Positions 18,879 through 29,845 of a stretch of DNA of 37,326 bases are shown one piece after another. Under the pieces are notes generated by a model. That model worked only from the letters and a program-made list of their open reading frames with translations. It did not search any database and was not told the origin of the DNA. Source of the stretch: Actinomycetota bacterium (GTDB lineage Bacteria > Actinomycetota > Acidimicrobiia > Acidimicrobiales > Microtrichaceae); the NCBI GenBank assembly GCA_947473395.1, contig CANJEC010000002.1:1-37326 (forward strand), given 5' to 3'. Each line of letters begins with the position of its first letter. Positions within the stretch are counted from its first letter, which is position 1. Position numbers and translations under genes: made by a program.

Positions 18879-21046
18879 TAGCTCACCGAGACATTCTGAA
18901 TTCGCTGAGCCGGTCGGCTGGGCTGCCCCCGAAGCGAACCGGCCGGCGGGTAGTCATCTGGGTGATCTAGTTCAAGGTTCCAGACGGGTAACACCAGCGA
19001 GGAGGGGTGATCAGCAGATCGCCCGACTAGGTGAGTGGCACCCTCGACAATTGGGTTCTCGAAGCACCAGAAGGGGTGATCCCGACCAGGCGTGGACACT
19101 GCCACTCTCAAACAAGAGCCCACACGGAGCAGATGCGCGAGCGGATGAATGGGAATCCGGAATTTCTTCCACTCCCCGACGACAAGGTCTTGCCTATCGC
19201 TTTCGAGAAAGGTGTAATCCACTCGCAGTCCGTCGGAATGATCGGGATCCTCCACCCCATGAATCGGGCGGTGCCAACCACATTGCAAGCGCTGCTCCAT
19301 GCCATCGGGGCGAACCTCGGTCAGTGTCACCTGCACAGCTGTATCGGCACTCCCCGAACGCATCCAGAGCTCAACATGACCTGACCCAGCGATCAACACG
19401 GACTCCGTCAACGGAGCAGTCTGATAGGCCACCCGGTGTGAATCACCAAAGCGTGTCCAGTCAATGATCACCGTCGGTCGAGTGAACTGATCTAAATCAC
19501 TCAGCAGTTCCATCGAATAAGCCAGTTCACCTGCAGCGGGGTCATCGGAGTACGAGTCAGCTCCGCCGCCATGTGGGGCCGACTCAAGCAGTGTTGCCCC
19601 CTCACCAAAGTACCAACGCCGAGGCTTCACCTCTTTCGGGGGGAATGAGTCAGTCTGTACCTCATAGCGATGTGCCGTAGCCCCCGTGACCTCATGACCT
19701 GCGCCACTTTCAAACAGGATTCTGACCCGAGGCTCGGCTAGATACTCTGCGAATGCGGCCTCAAAATCATCTGCGTAATGTCCAAAACGATCGCCCTCTA
19801 ACTCGGCGTCGTAACCAAAAACCTGAGCAAACTGAAGCGGAGCGAAGCTGCGTATCAACTCGGGCACAACAGGAACCCGTCGCGCGACATGAAAGGACAG
19901 AAACTCAAACCACCGCAAAATCACCATCGGGCTGTAGCCATCTGGGTGGTGACCGTTAAACAAGTTGAACCGCTGCGATGGGCTTGAATCAAAGGATTCA
20001 AGCATCAGGGCAAACCTGCTGCCGGTTTGCTCGTCCTGCCATGCGCCCGTGAGATACACCGGCACTTCGATCTGATCCACGAGTGAGGCAGCGCGACGGG
20101 CGCCCATCGTGGGCCGAAAGTTCTCGATGGCACGTCCGAACTGTTCGAAATCAAAATTTTGGGTTCGGATCATCTGATTCTTTTTCGCAACCTCGTCCCC
20201 TGCATCGATGCGCTCTTGATCCCAGGTCATCCCACCTGCGGCACTCTCTTTGTCCCTCGCAATGAGCCACGCTCGAGTGAAACCCGCGTTGTAAATCCCC
20301 CCAGGCCATTGCTGACGCCACAGGTCGTCAATCACCGATAAAGGCGTAATCGCTGCAAGGCTCGGTGGTCGTGTTGCCGCAACATAGAGCTGGCTAATGC
20401 CCGGATAGCTCAGACCAACCATGCCCACATGGTTGTGCAGGACCCAAGGCTGGCGGGCCACCGTCTCAATTGCGTCGTAGCCGTCAGCGGCTTGGGCCGG
20501 GCTAAAGATGTCGAAGACTCCCCCAGAGCAACCCGTCCCACGCATGTTGACGCCAACTACGGCAAAGCCCATGAGATTCGCAATAAGCGTTCCGGGCTGA
20601 GGCGCATCAGGGTTCGAGGGCCCGTAGCCCGAGTACTCAATAACAGTGGGATAGGGACCAGGTCCATACAGGTTCTCATCAGGAAAGCTGACCAAGATAG
20701 AGAGATCCACCCCATCTCGAACACGCAAGTAGCCAAACCCAGGAGACAGAGTCTGTTCATAGAGCGAAGGGTCAGCATGGTCATCAACAGCGAGTACTCG
20801 AACGGCCAGATCGGCAACCGTGTACTCGCCCGGGGCTAGGACTTCGCCATCCGAGAGAGCCTCTGCCAGATCCCGCTGGCTGCGAAGGACAATGGGCTCC
20901 GCTGGCACATACGCCAAATGAGCGTTCCCCGAGCGATCTGCAACAAGCGTCACGAGCAACTCTCGCTGAGAGTCGCGAACCTCGAGATGGGTTCCCACCT
21001 CGGCCCCTGTCACTGTGAGCGTCTCGACTCCTCCGTGCACCTTCAT
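18878..21046 (-). CDS. CocE/NonD (X-Pro dipeptidyl-peptidase S15-like) family hydrolase
   Basis: VGVNMRGTGCSGGVFDIFSPAQAADGYDAIETVARQPWVLHNHVGMVGLSYPGISQL (GxSYxG nucleophile elbow); C-terminal jelly-roll region DRDHPFW.. Confidence 0.88.
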   Translation of the reverse strand: MKVHGGVETLTVTGAEVGTHLEVRDSQRELLVTLVADRSGNAHLAYVPAEPIVLRSQRDLAEALSDGEVLAPGEYTVADLAVRVLAVDDHADPSLYEQTLSPGFGYLRVRDGVDLSILVSFPDENLYGPGPYPTVIEYSGYGPSNPDAPQPGTLIANLMGFAVVGVNMRGTGCSGGVFDIFSPAQAADGYDAIETVARQPWVLHNHVGMVGLSYPGISQLYVAATRPPSLAAITPLSVIDDLWRQQWPGGIYNAGFTRAWLIARDKESAAGGMTWDQERIDAGDEVAKKNQMIRTQNFDFEQFGRAIENFRPTMGARRAASLVDQIEVPVYLTGAWQDEQTGSRFALMLESFDSSPSQRFNLFNGHHPDGYSPMVILRWFEFLSFHVARRVPVVPELIRSFAPLQFAQVFGYDAELEGDRFGHYADDFEAAFAEYLAEPRVRILFESGAGHEVTGATAHRYEVQTDSFPPKEVKPRRWYFGEGATLLESAPHGGGADSYSDDPAAGELAYSMELLSDLDQFTRPTVIIDWTRFGDSHRVAYQTAPLTESVLIAGSGHVELWMRSGSADTAVQVTLTEVRPDGMEQRLQCGWHRPIHGVEDPDHSDGLRVDYTFLESDRQDLVVGEWKKFRIPIHPLAHLLRVGSCLRVAVSTPGRDHPFWCFENPIVEGATHLVGRSADHPSSLVLPVWNLELDHPDDYPPAGSLRGQPSRPAQRIQNVSVS

Positions 21047-21129
21047 GGAATACCCCTCGCTGGCCGATCTGACTGAGAACGCCTCGGCGTCCCCGCTATG
21101 AAGTTAGTCAGAGTACGCCAGTCAACAAC

Positions 21130-22488
21130 TCAGAGAGATTCGATGAGCCGCTCTACTCGTTCGTCTTCAGAAAGGAACGGGTCTTTACATAGGACTGTTC
21201 GCTGAGCCTGATCATTGAGCTTGAGGTGCACCCAATCAACGGTGTAATCACGTTTACGCTCCTTGGCCTTACGAATAAACTCGCCTCGAAGCTTGGCCCG
21301 CGTGGTCTGAGGTGGAGTCTCCATGGCCTCTGCGATTGCCCCATCGCTGACGATTCGTTCCACTCGTCCAGCAGTCTGCAGCTTGTAAAAGACTGAGCGA
21401 GATCGATTGATATCGTGGTACTGCAAATCCAAAAGAGCGACTCGAGGGTCGTCGATTTTCAGAGAATGTCGAGCGGAGTAGGCCTCAATCAGATTGTGCT
21501 TCGTGACCCAGTCGATCTCTGCATCCAAAGACAGCGGCTCGTCTTGTAGCCCAGTCATCACGTGCTCCCACATGCTCAGGGCCTGTTTTTCCTGAGGCGA
21601 CATATCGTGATTATCTGCATATCGAAGCGCTCGTGCCAGATACTCGGACTGGATCTCTACAGCTGTTGCTTCACGACCGTTGGCCAAGCGAACCTTGCGG
21701 GTACAGGTGATGTCGTGGCTGATCTCGCGGATCGCTCTGATTGGATTCTCGAGAGTCATATCGCGCAGAACCACGGTCGGGTCCTCCAACATGCGCAGGA
21801 TGATGGAGCAGGCACCTACTTTCAGGAAAGTTGCATACTCACTCATGTTCGAGTCCCCAACGATCACATGAAGTCGCCGAAACCGATCAGAGTCAGCATG
21901 GGGTTCATCGCGGGTGTTAATGATCGGACGTGAGCGTGTGGTCGCAGATGAGACACCCTCCCAGATGTGCTCCGCTCGCTGGGAGATGGAGAACTGCGCT
22001 CCACGAGCTGTCTGCAGCACCTTGCCTGCACCGGCGTAAATCTGCCGGCTCACGAGGAATGGGATGAGCACTTCGGTGTAGTGGCCAAGGTCGTCATCTC
22101 GGCTCGTGAGATAGTTCTCGTGGCACCCATAGCTATTGCCAGCCGAATCAGTGTTATTGCGAAAGAGGTAGATATCTCCGCGAATTCCTTCTTCGTTGAG
22201 CCGTTCCTGAGCCGACTCCACGAGTTGCTCAAGGATCCACTCCCCTGCCTTGTCATGGGCCACGAGGTCATAGAGCGAGTCACATTCTCCGGTGGCATAC
22301 TCCGGGTGCGAACCGACGTCCAGATACAGACGTGCCCCATTTGCAAGGAAAACATTGGAGGACCTCCCCCAAGAAACCACCCTGCGAAACAAGTAGCGGG
22401 CAACCTCGTCTGGGCTCAGCCTGCGTTGGCCTCGCAGAGTGCAAGTAACTCCGTACTCATTCTCGAGTCCGTAGATGCGCCGGTCCAT
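21130..22488 (-). CDS. pafA: Pup–protein ligase PafA
   Basis: [68 protein letters not shown]. Confidence 0.97.
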   Translation of the reverse strand: MDRRIYGLENEYGVTCTLRGQRRLSPDEVARYLFRRVVSWGRSSNVFLANGARLYLDVGSHPEYATGECDSLYDLVAHDKAGEWILEQLVESAQERLNEEGIRGDIYLFRNNTDSAGNSYGCHENYLTSRDDDLGHYTEVLIPFLVSRQIYAGAGKVLQTARGAQFSISQRAEHIWEGVSSATTRSRPIINTRDEPHADSDRFRRLHVIVGDSNMSEYATFLKVGACSIILRMLEDPTVVLRDMTLENPIRAIREISHDITCTRKVRLANGREATAVEIQSEYLARALRYADNHDMSPQEKQALSMWEHVMTGLQDEPLSLDAEIDWVTKHNLIEAYSARHSLKIDDPRVALLDLQYHDINRSRSVFYKLQTAGRVERIVSDGAIAEAMETPPQTTRAKLRGEFIRKAKERKRDYTVDWVHLKLNDQAQRTVLCKDPFLSEDERVERLIESL

Positions 22489-22517
22489 ATGGTCAACCTA
22501 CAGGCCGTGATAACCGA

Positions 22518-23219
22518 TTAGGTGTCGATATTCGTATCGTTACTGCCAAGCACCGCAGTGACGTCTTCGTCTTCAACCCTACGGAACGCTCGCCTTGGTC
22601 CTGCCCTATCGAGCACAGCGACTTCAATCTCGCTCACCACTAGGCTGCGGTCAGGTCCAGCGAGTGCATCCACTGCTGCTTGGAGCGCCTCTGCGAATGT
22701 TCCTCCCTCTACCCACTGCTCTTGCATTCTGGATCCGATCGCCTCGGCTTCACCACCGAGTACGCACCAGCCGGTCTCGTCAATCAATGTCCCGTCATAG
22801 AGAATGTGAAAGAGCTGATCGCCCACAGAATCGTGGCCGATCTCGGCCACGAGAATCTCGACCTCCATCGGCTTCATCTCATGGGTAAAGACCTGACCGA
22901 GCATCTGTGCATATTGGTTAGCCAAGCTGCGAGCGTCCACGTCTTCACGACTAAACGAGAACCCTTTTAGGTCTGCGTGACGCACCCCAGCGATGCGCAA
23001 TTGGTCAAACTCGTTGTACTTCCCAACTCCAGCAAAGGCGATGCGATCGTAAATCTCAGAAATCTTGCGCAACATCCGCGAGGGATTCTCAGCGCACAAA
23101 AGAATGCCCTGGTCATAGGTGCAGGCAACCATTGCGCGTCCGCGTGCGATTCCCTTGCGCGCATAGTCCGCCCGGTCTTGCATCATCTGTTCTGGGGCTA
23201 CATAGAACGGAGCAGTCAT
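22518..23219 (-). CDS. prcA: 20S proteasome alpha subunit
   Basis: [51 protein letters not shown] overlap with prcB. Confidence 0.96.
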   Translation of the reverse strand: MTAPFYVAPEQMMQDRADYARKGIARGRAMVACTYDQGILLCAENPSRMLRKISEIYDRIAFAGVGKYNEFDQLRIAGVRHADLKGFSFSREDVDARSLANQYAQMLGQVFTHEMKPMEVEILVAEIGHDSVGDQLFHILYDGTLIDETGWCVLGGEAEAIGSRMQEQWVEGGTFAEALQAAVDALAGPDRSLVVSEIEVAVLDRAGPRRAFRRVEDEDVTAVLGSNDTNIDT

Positions 23220-24019
23220 CTCGATCCTCCACGCTCAGTAGCTACCTGACCCAGAATGCTCAGATAGCGGGCCTCTAGATCTTCGTCATCGAGTCGCTCA
23301 AAGCCACTGGAAGTAATCGTGGCCACCACAGGAAAGATTCCCCTCAGCAGGTCCGGTCCCCCAGTAGCTGAGTCCTCATCTGAGGCTTCGTAGAGCGCCC
23401 GCAGGACCAAGTCAATGGTCTCGTCAGCGCTCAGCGTGCCTCGCCAACCCATCTTGATAACGGTGCTCGCATGCATCTGTCCGGATCCGGTTGAAGCATG
23501 ATCAAATTCCTCGTAGCGGCCGCCCGTTACGTCGTATTGAAAGAGTCTCCCTGCGGCTCGAGCAGTGTCAAAACCAGCAAAGATCGGAACAACGGCTAGG
23601 CCTTGCATGGCAGCAGGAAGGTGATTTCGTACCATCTGCGAGAGCTGATTCGCCTTGCCTTCCAAGCTCAGTGGAGCACCCTCGACTTTTTCGTAGTGCT
23701 CGAGTTGAAGCTGGAACAGGCGAACCATCTCGATTGCCGGCCCCGCAGCACCTGCGATCGCAACCCCTGAATGACGATCTGCAGGGAAGACCTTCTCGAT
23801 AGTTCGGTGACTAATGAAATTGCCTGATGTTGCTCGGCGATCTCCTGCCATCACAACCCCACCCGAGTAACGAACGGCAACACATGTTGTTCCGTGCGTA
23901 ATCGTCAGCCTGGCATCAACCGGGCTATCTGGGACTGCTGGCGATAGCCCCATTCGCCGCACGAGTGCTGCAAAATCAGGCCCTGGATCCTCGCTAAGAC
24001 GGAAGCTGGGAAGAGTCAC
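23216..24019 (-). CDS. prcB: 20S proteasome beta subunit with propeptide
   Basis: ...[40 protein letters not shown]. Confidence 0.97.
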   Translation of the reverse strand: MTLPSFRLSEDPGPDFAALVRRMGLSPAVPDSPVDARLTITHGTTCVAVRYSGGVVMAGDRRATSGNFISHRTIEKVFPADRHSGVAIAGAAGPAIEMVRLFQLQLEHYEKVEGAPLSLEGKANQLSQMVRNHLPAAMQGLAVVPIFAGFDTARAAGRLFQYDVTGGRYEEFDHASTGSGQMHASTVIKMGWRGTLSADETIDLVLRALYEASDEDSATGGPDLLRGIFPVVATITSSGFERLDDEDLEARYLSILGQVATERGGSR

Positions 24020-24053
24020 GCAGGGAAGGCTACAAGCTAGGAGTCTAGAAGGA

Positions 24054-24254
24054 TTACTGACCGCCCTTTTGAATGTAAGACTTCACGAACTCTTCGGCGT
24101 TGGTCTCAAGGACATCGTCAATTTCATCAAGCAAATCATCAAGCTCAGCCTTGATCTTGGTCCCCGACTCCGTGACTGCCGGGCTGTGATCCGGCTCGCT
24201 CTCACGCTGCTGTGGTTCTGGCTTTTTCTTGAGTTCTCGTTCTGGCATGTTCAA
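24054..24254 (-). CDS. pup: Prokaryotic ubiquitin-like protein Pup (GGQ form)
   Basis: 66 aa ending ...[23 protein letters not shown], next to prcB and dop. Confidence 0.98.
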   Translation of the reverse strand: MNMPERELKKKPEPQQRESEPDHSPAVTESGTKIKAELDDLLDEIDDVLETNAEEFVKSYIQKGGQ

Positions 24255-24354
24255 CCTCCGCTTGCTCTAACCGTACCCTGCGCTGAAGCAAAATCGGCGA
24301 CGCACTTGTCAGCAATCTCAGCACTGACGGACTCTGCACAGGGTTTGACCCCTC

Positions 24355-25842
24355 TTATTTTAATCGTTGTAACAACTCGGCGGCATCTGCAGAGGAATCG
24401 ATCAGGGCACCTACTGCTTCTTGAGTACCCCTGCCAGGCTCAAGCATGGGGACTCGCTGCAAGGAGGCTTCCCCGGTGTCAAAAACTAGGGAATCCCAGT
24501 TCGCCGCTACTACCTGGTCCGGAAAACGAGCCAAACAGCGCCCACGAAAATAGGCTCGTGTCTGAGGTGGAGGCTCGGTAGTTGCTAGGGCAACCTGAGC
24601 ATCCGTAGTCAGGCGTTCAAGGCCCATACGCCGAGAGAGCGAAGTAGCGGCACGAAGGTCGTGATACTGCAGGTCCATGGCAGCCAAGCGCGGACTTGAC
24701 CAATCCAGACTGTGTCGCTCCATAGATGCCTGAAACAACCGGTACTTGGCAACCCAATCAACCTGGGAGGCCAAACTCAAGGGATCTTGTTCAAGGCCAT
24801 TCAGAACCTGTTCCCAGCGCTGCAGAATCTGCTCGCCGACATCCTCGCCCACTGATGAAAGACCTCTGCTGCTGGCCCAATTCTGAGCATGTTCCAGGAT
24901 CAGCCACTGCATGTCTAATGCCGTCATGCTGCTCCCGTCCGCTAGGAGGAGCGGCTCGCTCAGCGAGAGATCCTGTGAAACTTGGTGCATGGCTGGAACT
25001 GGCTGAGCAAGCTGCGGCAGGTCATCGAGCACCTCATCCTCGATCATGGCCAACAAGATTGCGGTGCTACCCAACTTGAGGAAGGTTGCAACCTCTGCCA
25101 TGTTGGCATCGCCAGCGATGACGTGAAGCCTGCGGTACTTCGTGGGGTCTGCGTGGGGCTCATCTCGAGTATTGATGATCGGACGCTTCAGCGTGGTCTC
25201 CAGACCAACTTCCTCTTCAAAAAAGTCGGCCCGTTGGGTGAGCTGAAATGGTACGGAATCCCGACGAACCCCAGGCATCTCTGTGCCGACCTTGCCAGCG
25301 CCGGTGAAAATCTGCCGGGTTACAAAATGTGTGGTTGCGTGCAACACAATTGAAGGAAACGGAGTGGCTCGATCCATGAGGTAGTTCTCGTGGCACCCGT
25401 AGCTGTTTCCCTTACCGTCGGAATTGTTCTTGTAGACAACAATCTCCTGCCCATCAGGCATCTGTCGCTGTGCGGCGGCCATGGATTGCAACAGAATCTC
25501 TTCGCCGGCACGGTCATAGAGAAGGGCCTGTGCAGCATCGATACATTCGGGTGCAGAGAACTCCGGGTGCGCATGATCAACGTAGTAGCGCGCACCGTTG
25601 GTCAGGACTGCGTTCACGAGATGAGTCTCAATCTCGGGTGCAACGGCGAGGAGTCGCTGATCTTGGCGGGCATCATTGCCAGGCATCTCATCCTCGAAGT
25701 CCCACCCAATTCGAGCCCCCTCAAGCAACGAGAGATAGGAGTTAATCAACATCGAGGAAGATGAGATGGGGTTTGATTCAGCAACGCCGCGGATCAGAAT
25801 GCCGTATTCCGTCTCTATTCCGCAGATCTTTGGTATGGCCAC
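24355..25842 (-). CDS. dop: Depupylase/deamidase Dop
   Basis: [49 protein letters not shown]. Confidence 0.96.
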   Translation of the reverse strand: MAIPKICGIETEYGILIRGVAESNPISSSSMLINSYLSLLEGARIGWDFEDEMPGNDARQDQRLLAVAPEIETHLVNAVLTNGARYYVDHAHPEFSAPECIDAAQALLYDRAGEEILLQSMAAAQRQMPDGQEIVVYKNNSDGKGNSYGCHENYLMDRATPFPSIVLHATTHFVTRQIFTGAGKVGTEMPGVRRDSVPFQLTQRADFFEEEVGLETTLKRPIINTRDEPHADPTKYRRLHVIAGDANMAEVATFLKLGSTAILLAMIEDEVLDDLPQLAQPVPAMHQVSQDLSLSEPLLLADGSSMTALDMQWLILEHAQNWASSRGLSSVGEDVGEQILQRWEQVLNGLEQDPLSLASQVDWVAKYRLFQASMERHSLDWSSPRLAAMDLQYHDLRAATSLSRRMGLERLTTDAQVALATTEPPPQTRAYFRGRCLARFPDQVVAANWDSLVFDTGEASLQRVPMLEPGRGTQEAVGALIDSSADAAELLQRLK

Positions 25843-25871
25843 GCCCTGACGCTAGCGGCAGGAACGGATCG

Positions 25872-26906
25872 CTACTTGACGATCGGACCAAGGCCGACAA
25901 CCGGCGAGAGTGTCAGCGGCATAATCGAAGCTGACCGTCCACCATTTTGGGTTTCACGCCCCTCCGCGAACGTCGAGAATATTGCTCTCGCTCCGCCAAA
26001 TGTATCCGTGAAGAAACTCAGCCCGCCGGGTCCCGTTCGACCTGCAGATGATGCAATCCAAGGCCCCGAAGGGTCCGAGGTGCAAGGCCCAACTGGTGCC
26101 GAACACCTTGCGATCCCCGTGGAGTAGTCCCGCTGCCACCAGACCCCTGCCGAGTAGGTCAGAAGATAATTTCCGCGGGTGGAGTCATAGACCATTGAGG
26201 GATTCTCTATGAAGTGGTACTCCCAGCCGTATTGGCGAGCCAAAATCTGCACGGGCGGCCCGACAGCGTTCGCGTTGGCATCAAGGGGGATTGAATGCAA
26301 GGGTGCCTCTGTGTCGCTAAAAGCGACAAGCAGGTAGCGGTTGCCTTGAATGTCACTCGTCACTTCCGGGTCCAGCGCACCACCAACCTGCCCTATTCCG
26401 CAGTTAAAGGGCTGCGGCTCGGGCACAAACGGACCCTCGGGTCTCTCGGCGAAGGCGCGACCAACACACTGAGCATTATGCGGCTGGGGTGGATTTATAC
26501 GATCAGCTCCGAAAAACATGACCCAGCGAGTACCAAACTGGGCCACGGTTGGCGCCCAGAGTTGCTCAGGCCTCGCAGCCCATGCCGGCGCGGTGGGCAT
26601 GGCCTCAGCAGTCAAGCTGTCCTTCTCACCGCCGGTGTATTGCCGATCGATGTCAGTGGTCTTCGTAACAGGTGCCCGCAAGTGATTATTTGACCCATAG
26701 ATATAAAACTGTGAGTCCACCCGAACAACCGAGGGGTCAGAAGTTTCAGGTAACGAAGGCTGCGATATGGTCCGAAGCTTGAACAAAGCTCCAAGTTCCG
26801 GAGCGCACCCTGTAGCCACGACGAGCAAACACGAGAACATCAGAATTGCTGGAGCAACACGCAACATGTGTCGCCGAACGCGAAATTTAGAGCTGACTAT
26901 CAACAA
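25872..26906 (-). CDS. GH43-like five-bladed beta-propeller putative lipoprotein (TTG start)
   Basis: Signal/lipobox-like FSCLLVVATGC; DPSVVRVDSQFYIYGSNN, ALDPEVTSDIQGNRYLLV, FIENPSMVYDSTRGNYLLTYSAG. AGGAGGAGGG Shine-Dalgarno upstream of TTG at 26906. Confidence 0.75.
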   Translation of the reverse strand: MLIVSSKFRVRRHMLRVAPAILMFSCLLVVATGCAPELGALFKLRTISQPSLPETSDPSVVRVDSQFYIYGSNNHLRAPVTKTTDIDRQYTGGEKDSLTAEAMPTAPAWAARPEQLWAPTVAQFGTRWVMFFGADRINPPQPHNAQCVGRAFAERPEGPFVPEPQPFNCGIGQVGGALDPEVTSDIQGNRYLLVAFSDTEAPLHSIPLDANANAVGPPVQILARQYGWEYHFIENPSMVYDSTRGNYLLTYSAGVWWQRDYSTGIARCSAPVGPCTSDPSGPWIASSAGRTGPGGLSFFTDTFGGARAIFSTFAEGRETQNGGRSASIMPLTLSPVVGLGPIVK

Positions 26907-26997
26907 GGACCCTCCTCCTCACACCCTTATAAGTTTATCAAACACTCAAGGCCCGATACAAGTTCCTCGCAGTACCCCAACTTCCAAAACCCGCAAG

Positions 26998-28761
26998 CTA
27001 GAGGTACTGACCCGTAGCCACCCGATCGATAGACCTACCGCCAGCCGGGTCTGCATCAATGTGATGGACGAGTGTTCGCACATAGACAATCCGCTCACCC
27101 TTCTTGCCAGAGATCTTGGCCCAATCATCTGGGTTCGTGGTGTTTGGCAGATCCTCGTGCTCCTTGTACTCCTGATGGATCGAGGCAATCAGGTCCGCTA
27201 CGCGGATGCCTGTGGTCCCCCCAGCCAGTTGACGCTTAATGGCTAGCTTCTTGCCCCGTCGCACAACGTTTTCGATCATGGCTCCAGAAGAAAAGTCCTT
27301 GAAATACATGATTTCCTTATCGCCATTTTGATACGTCACCTCGAGGAACTGATTCGATTCATCAGTGCGGTACATCTCTTCCACTGTTTGCTCAATCATC
27401 ACCAGAATCGCCTTTTGGGGATCCCCACCCCCTAAGCGCTGAACCTCATCTTGATCGAATGGCAACTCCGGGGTCAGGTACCGGCCAAAGATCTGTGCCG
27501 CAGCGCGTTCATCTGGTCGATGGATCTTGATCTTGACGTCCAATCGACCTGGCCGAAGGATTGCAGGATCAATCAGGTCTTCACGGTTAGATGCGCCGAT
27601 CACGATCACGTTCTTCAGGGTTTCGACACCGTCGATCTCTGCGAGAAGTTGAGGAACGATCGTTGCCTCCATATCGGAAGAAATCCCAGTTCCACGAGTA
27701 CGAAACAGCGACTCCATCTCGTCAAAGAAGACAATCACTGGAGTTCCGTCGGCTGCCTTTTCGCGCGCTCGCTGGAACACAAGTCGGATATGTCGCTCCG
27801 TCTCGCCCACGTACTTGTTGAGCAACTCAGGGCCCTTGATATTCAGGAAGAAGCTTCGAGCCTCTCTGCCGGTTGACTCGGTCACTTTCTTTGCCAAGCT
27901 ATTTGCTACAGCCTTGGCAATCAGCGTCTTTCCGCATCCAGGGGGGCCGTACAACAAGATGCCCTTCGGTGCTGGTAACTGATACTCGCGAAACAGATCT
28001 TGGTGAAGAAACGGCAGTTCTACTGCATCAGTGATCATCTCGATCTGCTCATCAAGCCCGCCGATGTCCTCGTACGTGATGTCGGGAACTTCTTCAAGAA
28101 TCAGCTCGTCCACCTCGGGCCGAGGTAAGCGCTCAAGGAGCATCCCGGACCGCGAATCCATCAGGACGTTGTCACCCGCTCGCATCTTGACGGTCAGCAA
28201 CTTGTCGCCAAGCTCTGCAACTCGCTCCTCATCGGCTCTGCCCACAACGAGAGCCCGTCGGCCGTCCTCGAACAGTTCCTTGAACGTAACAATCTCGCCC
28301 GAGGATTCCGAGTCTCGAATCATGACCACGTTGTATGCCTCGTTCAGCACAACCTCGGCGCCTGCAAAGAGTTCCTCTGGATGAATGGCAGGAGAAACTT
28401 CGACGCGCATCTTTCGCCCAGCAGCCTGCACATCAACAGTGCCGTCATCGTTTACTCCCAGCAACGTTGCATAAGCAGCAGGAGGTTGGGTGAGCTTGTC
28501 GACCTCATCGCGCAGGGAGGAGATGTGGTCTCTGGCTTCTCGAAGCGTGTAGGAGAGCTTCTCGTTCTGGCTCACAGCTTGAGAAAGTTGCCCCTTAGTT
28601 TCGAGCAGTCGCTCCTCAAGAGTGCGGACTCGTTTCGGTGCATCCTGAAGTCGGCGGAGCAGAACTGATACCTCTTCGTTCAGCTCGCGAACCTGCTCGC
28701 GCAGCAGGTCGCTCTCGCTCTCTCCAAAGCCAGAATCATCTGTGGTTTCCTGATCGTCCAT
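26998..28761 (-). CDS. arc: Proteasomal AAA ATPase ARC/Mpa
   Basis: Coiled coil, OB domain, [33 protein letters not shown]-terminus ...RVATGQYL (proteasome-docking GQYL). Confidence 0.97.
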   Translation of the reverse strand: MDDQETTDDSGFGESESDLLREQVRELNEEVSVLLRRLQDAPKRVRTLEERLLETKGQLSQAVSQNEKLSYTLREARDHISSLRDEVDKLTQPPAAYATLLGVNDDGTVDVQAAGRKMRVEVSPAIHPEELFAGAEVVLNEAYNVVMIRDSESSGEIVTFKELFEDGRRALVVGRADEERVAELGDKLLTVKMRAGDNVLMDSRSGMLLERLPRPEVDELILEEVPDITYEDIGGLDEQIEMITDAVELPFLHQDLFREYQLPAPKGILLYGPPGCGKTLIAKAVANSLAKKVTESTGREARSFFLNIKGPELLNKYVGETERHIRLVFQRAREKAADGTPVIVFFDEMESLFRTRGTGISSDMEATIVPQLLAEIDGVETLKNVIVIGASNREDLIDPAILRPGRLDVKIKIHRPDERAAAQIFGRYLTPELPFDQDEVQRLGGGDPQKAILVMIEQTVEEMYRTDESNQFLEVTYQNGDKEIMYFKDFSSGAMIENVVRRGKKLAIKRQLAGGTTGIRVADLIASIHQEYKEHEDLPNTTNPDDWAKISGKKGERIVYVRTLVHHIDADPAGGRSIDRVATGQYL

Positions 28762-28865
28762 GGAACCCTCTCAGTTTCAGCTGGGGCGAACCTAAAACGC
28801 CCTACCTTTGTATACCCCGCATCTGCACGGTTGGGTGGGCAGAATGCTGAGAAGGCTCAGACCTG

Positions 28866-28936
28866 TGACGAATTACCACTGTGATTACCGTGGTAATTCA
28901 CTAGTAGGGCTAAGATGCAACTCTACTAGTTCGTCA
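28866..28936. promoter_or_regulatory. Cluster of perfect inverted repeats in the divergent arc/ferredoxin intergenic region
   Basis: GAATTACCAC-N10-GTGGTAATTC (28870-28899); ACTAGTAG-N15-CTACTAGT (28900-28930); outer TGACGAA...TTCGTCA (28866-28872 / 28930-28936). Confidence 0.7.
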
Positions 28937-28978
28937 ATCTGGCTCCCCCGAGGGCCGACACTAAGGCAGGTTATTCAC

Positions 28979-29221
28979 ATGGGTTTGAAGGTCTGGATCG
29001 ATCAGGATCTGTGCACAGGCGATGGCCTGTGCGAGGAAATCTCCCCGGCTGTGTTCGCACTCCTTGATGATGGTTTGGCATATGTCAAACAAGGCAGCGA
29101 CATCCTGAGCGACCCCGGCGGCGCCGCAGCGCTTGCAGACATCCCCGATAAAGAGATCGAAGGCGTTGTCGAATCTGCCGAGGAATGCCCAGGCGAGTGC
29201 ATCTTTATCGAAGCAGGCTGA
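28979..29221 (+). CDS. Small [3Fe-4S]-type ferredoxin
   Basis: MGLKVWIDQDLCTGDGLCEEISPAVFAL...AEECPGECIFIE; AAGGCAGG upstream of the ATG. Confidence 0.88.
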   Translation: MGLKVWIDQDLCTGDGLCEEISPAVFALLDDGLAYVKQGSDILSDPGGAAALADIPDKEIEGVVESAEECPGECIFIEAG

Positions 29222-29231
29222 GTAACCGTTT

Positions 29232-29262
29232 GCTCCCTAGCACCAAAGAGTTGCTAGGGAGC
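29232..29262. terminator. Perfect 11-bp inverted repeat, probable bidirectional terminator
   Basis: GCTCCCTAGCA-CCAAAGAGT-TGCTAGGGAGC just after the ferredoxin stop, including the stop codon of the convergent 29254 gene. Confidence 0.65.
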
Positions 29263-29724
29263 TGAAGTAGTAGTGGTTGTTGGTGCTTCCGTAGTCGTCG
29301 GCGCTTGTGTAGTTGTCGGTGCTGCTGTGGTAGTCGTGGCCGGACGCTCAGTTGTCGTTGGGCGGGCAGTAGTACTTGGTGCCGAGGTTGTCACCGTGGT
29401 GCTAACAACGCTGCTCGTTGAACTCGTTGTGGAATCTGCTGGCGTTGAAGAGTTTCCACGCAGAACAAGGAACAGCACCAGCATCACAACTACTACCAGT
29501 AAGACAATGATGCCCACTGCCCATCCGGGCACACCGCCGCTAGGCGCATTCTTGCTGGCCTCTGGTGCAGGCTGTCCCGGCTGAGCGACTGTTGCAGATG
29601 GATCGCCAACTGCCGGCACTGCTGCCGTGGATGGAAGGACCTGGGTAGGGTCCGTGGTTGCTTCGGAGGGGTCAAAGGGGCCATCCGGAGTGGATCCGCC
29701 AACTGGTGTGTTCTCATCAGACAT
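29254..29724 (-). CDS. Single-TM protein with long Thr-rich (mucin-like) extracytoplasmic tail
   Basis: VPGWAVGIIVLLVVVVMLVLFLVLRG TM helix, then TTSSTSSVVSTTVTTSAPSTTARPTTTERPATTTTAAPTTTQAPTTTEAP. Confidence 0.7.
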   Translation of the reverse strand: MSDENTPVGGSTPDGPFDPSEATTDPTQVLPSTAAVPAVGDPSATVAQPGQPAPEASKNAPSGGVPGWAVGIIVLLVVVVMLVLFLVLRGNSSTPADSTTSSTSSVVSTTVTTSAPSTTARPTTTERPATTTTAAPTTTQAPTTTEAPTTTTTSAP

Positions 29725-29845
29725 AACGCAAGCCCTTCATTGGTCGTACCACGCAGGTAAACGCGTGAGTGCAAACTTAGCGACTCTGCTGTGGAATTGG
29801 AGTGACTAGTTCTTGCGCTGCGATCACGCAGGCGCGCTTCGCCAC

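Noticed and set aside
21068-21112. TCTGACT...AGTCAGA inverted repeat surrounding ACGCCTCGGCGT between pafA and the hydrolase gene
   Set aside because: Short arms with a 31-nt spacer; could easily occur by chance. Not strong enough to call without conservation.
28808-28978. N-terminal extension of the ferredoxin ORF (MYTPHLHGWVGRM...)
   Set aside because: Ferredoxin homology starts at MGLKVWIDQDLC with AAGGCAGG upstream; the extension covers the palindromic regulatory region.
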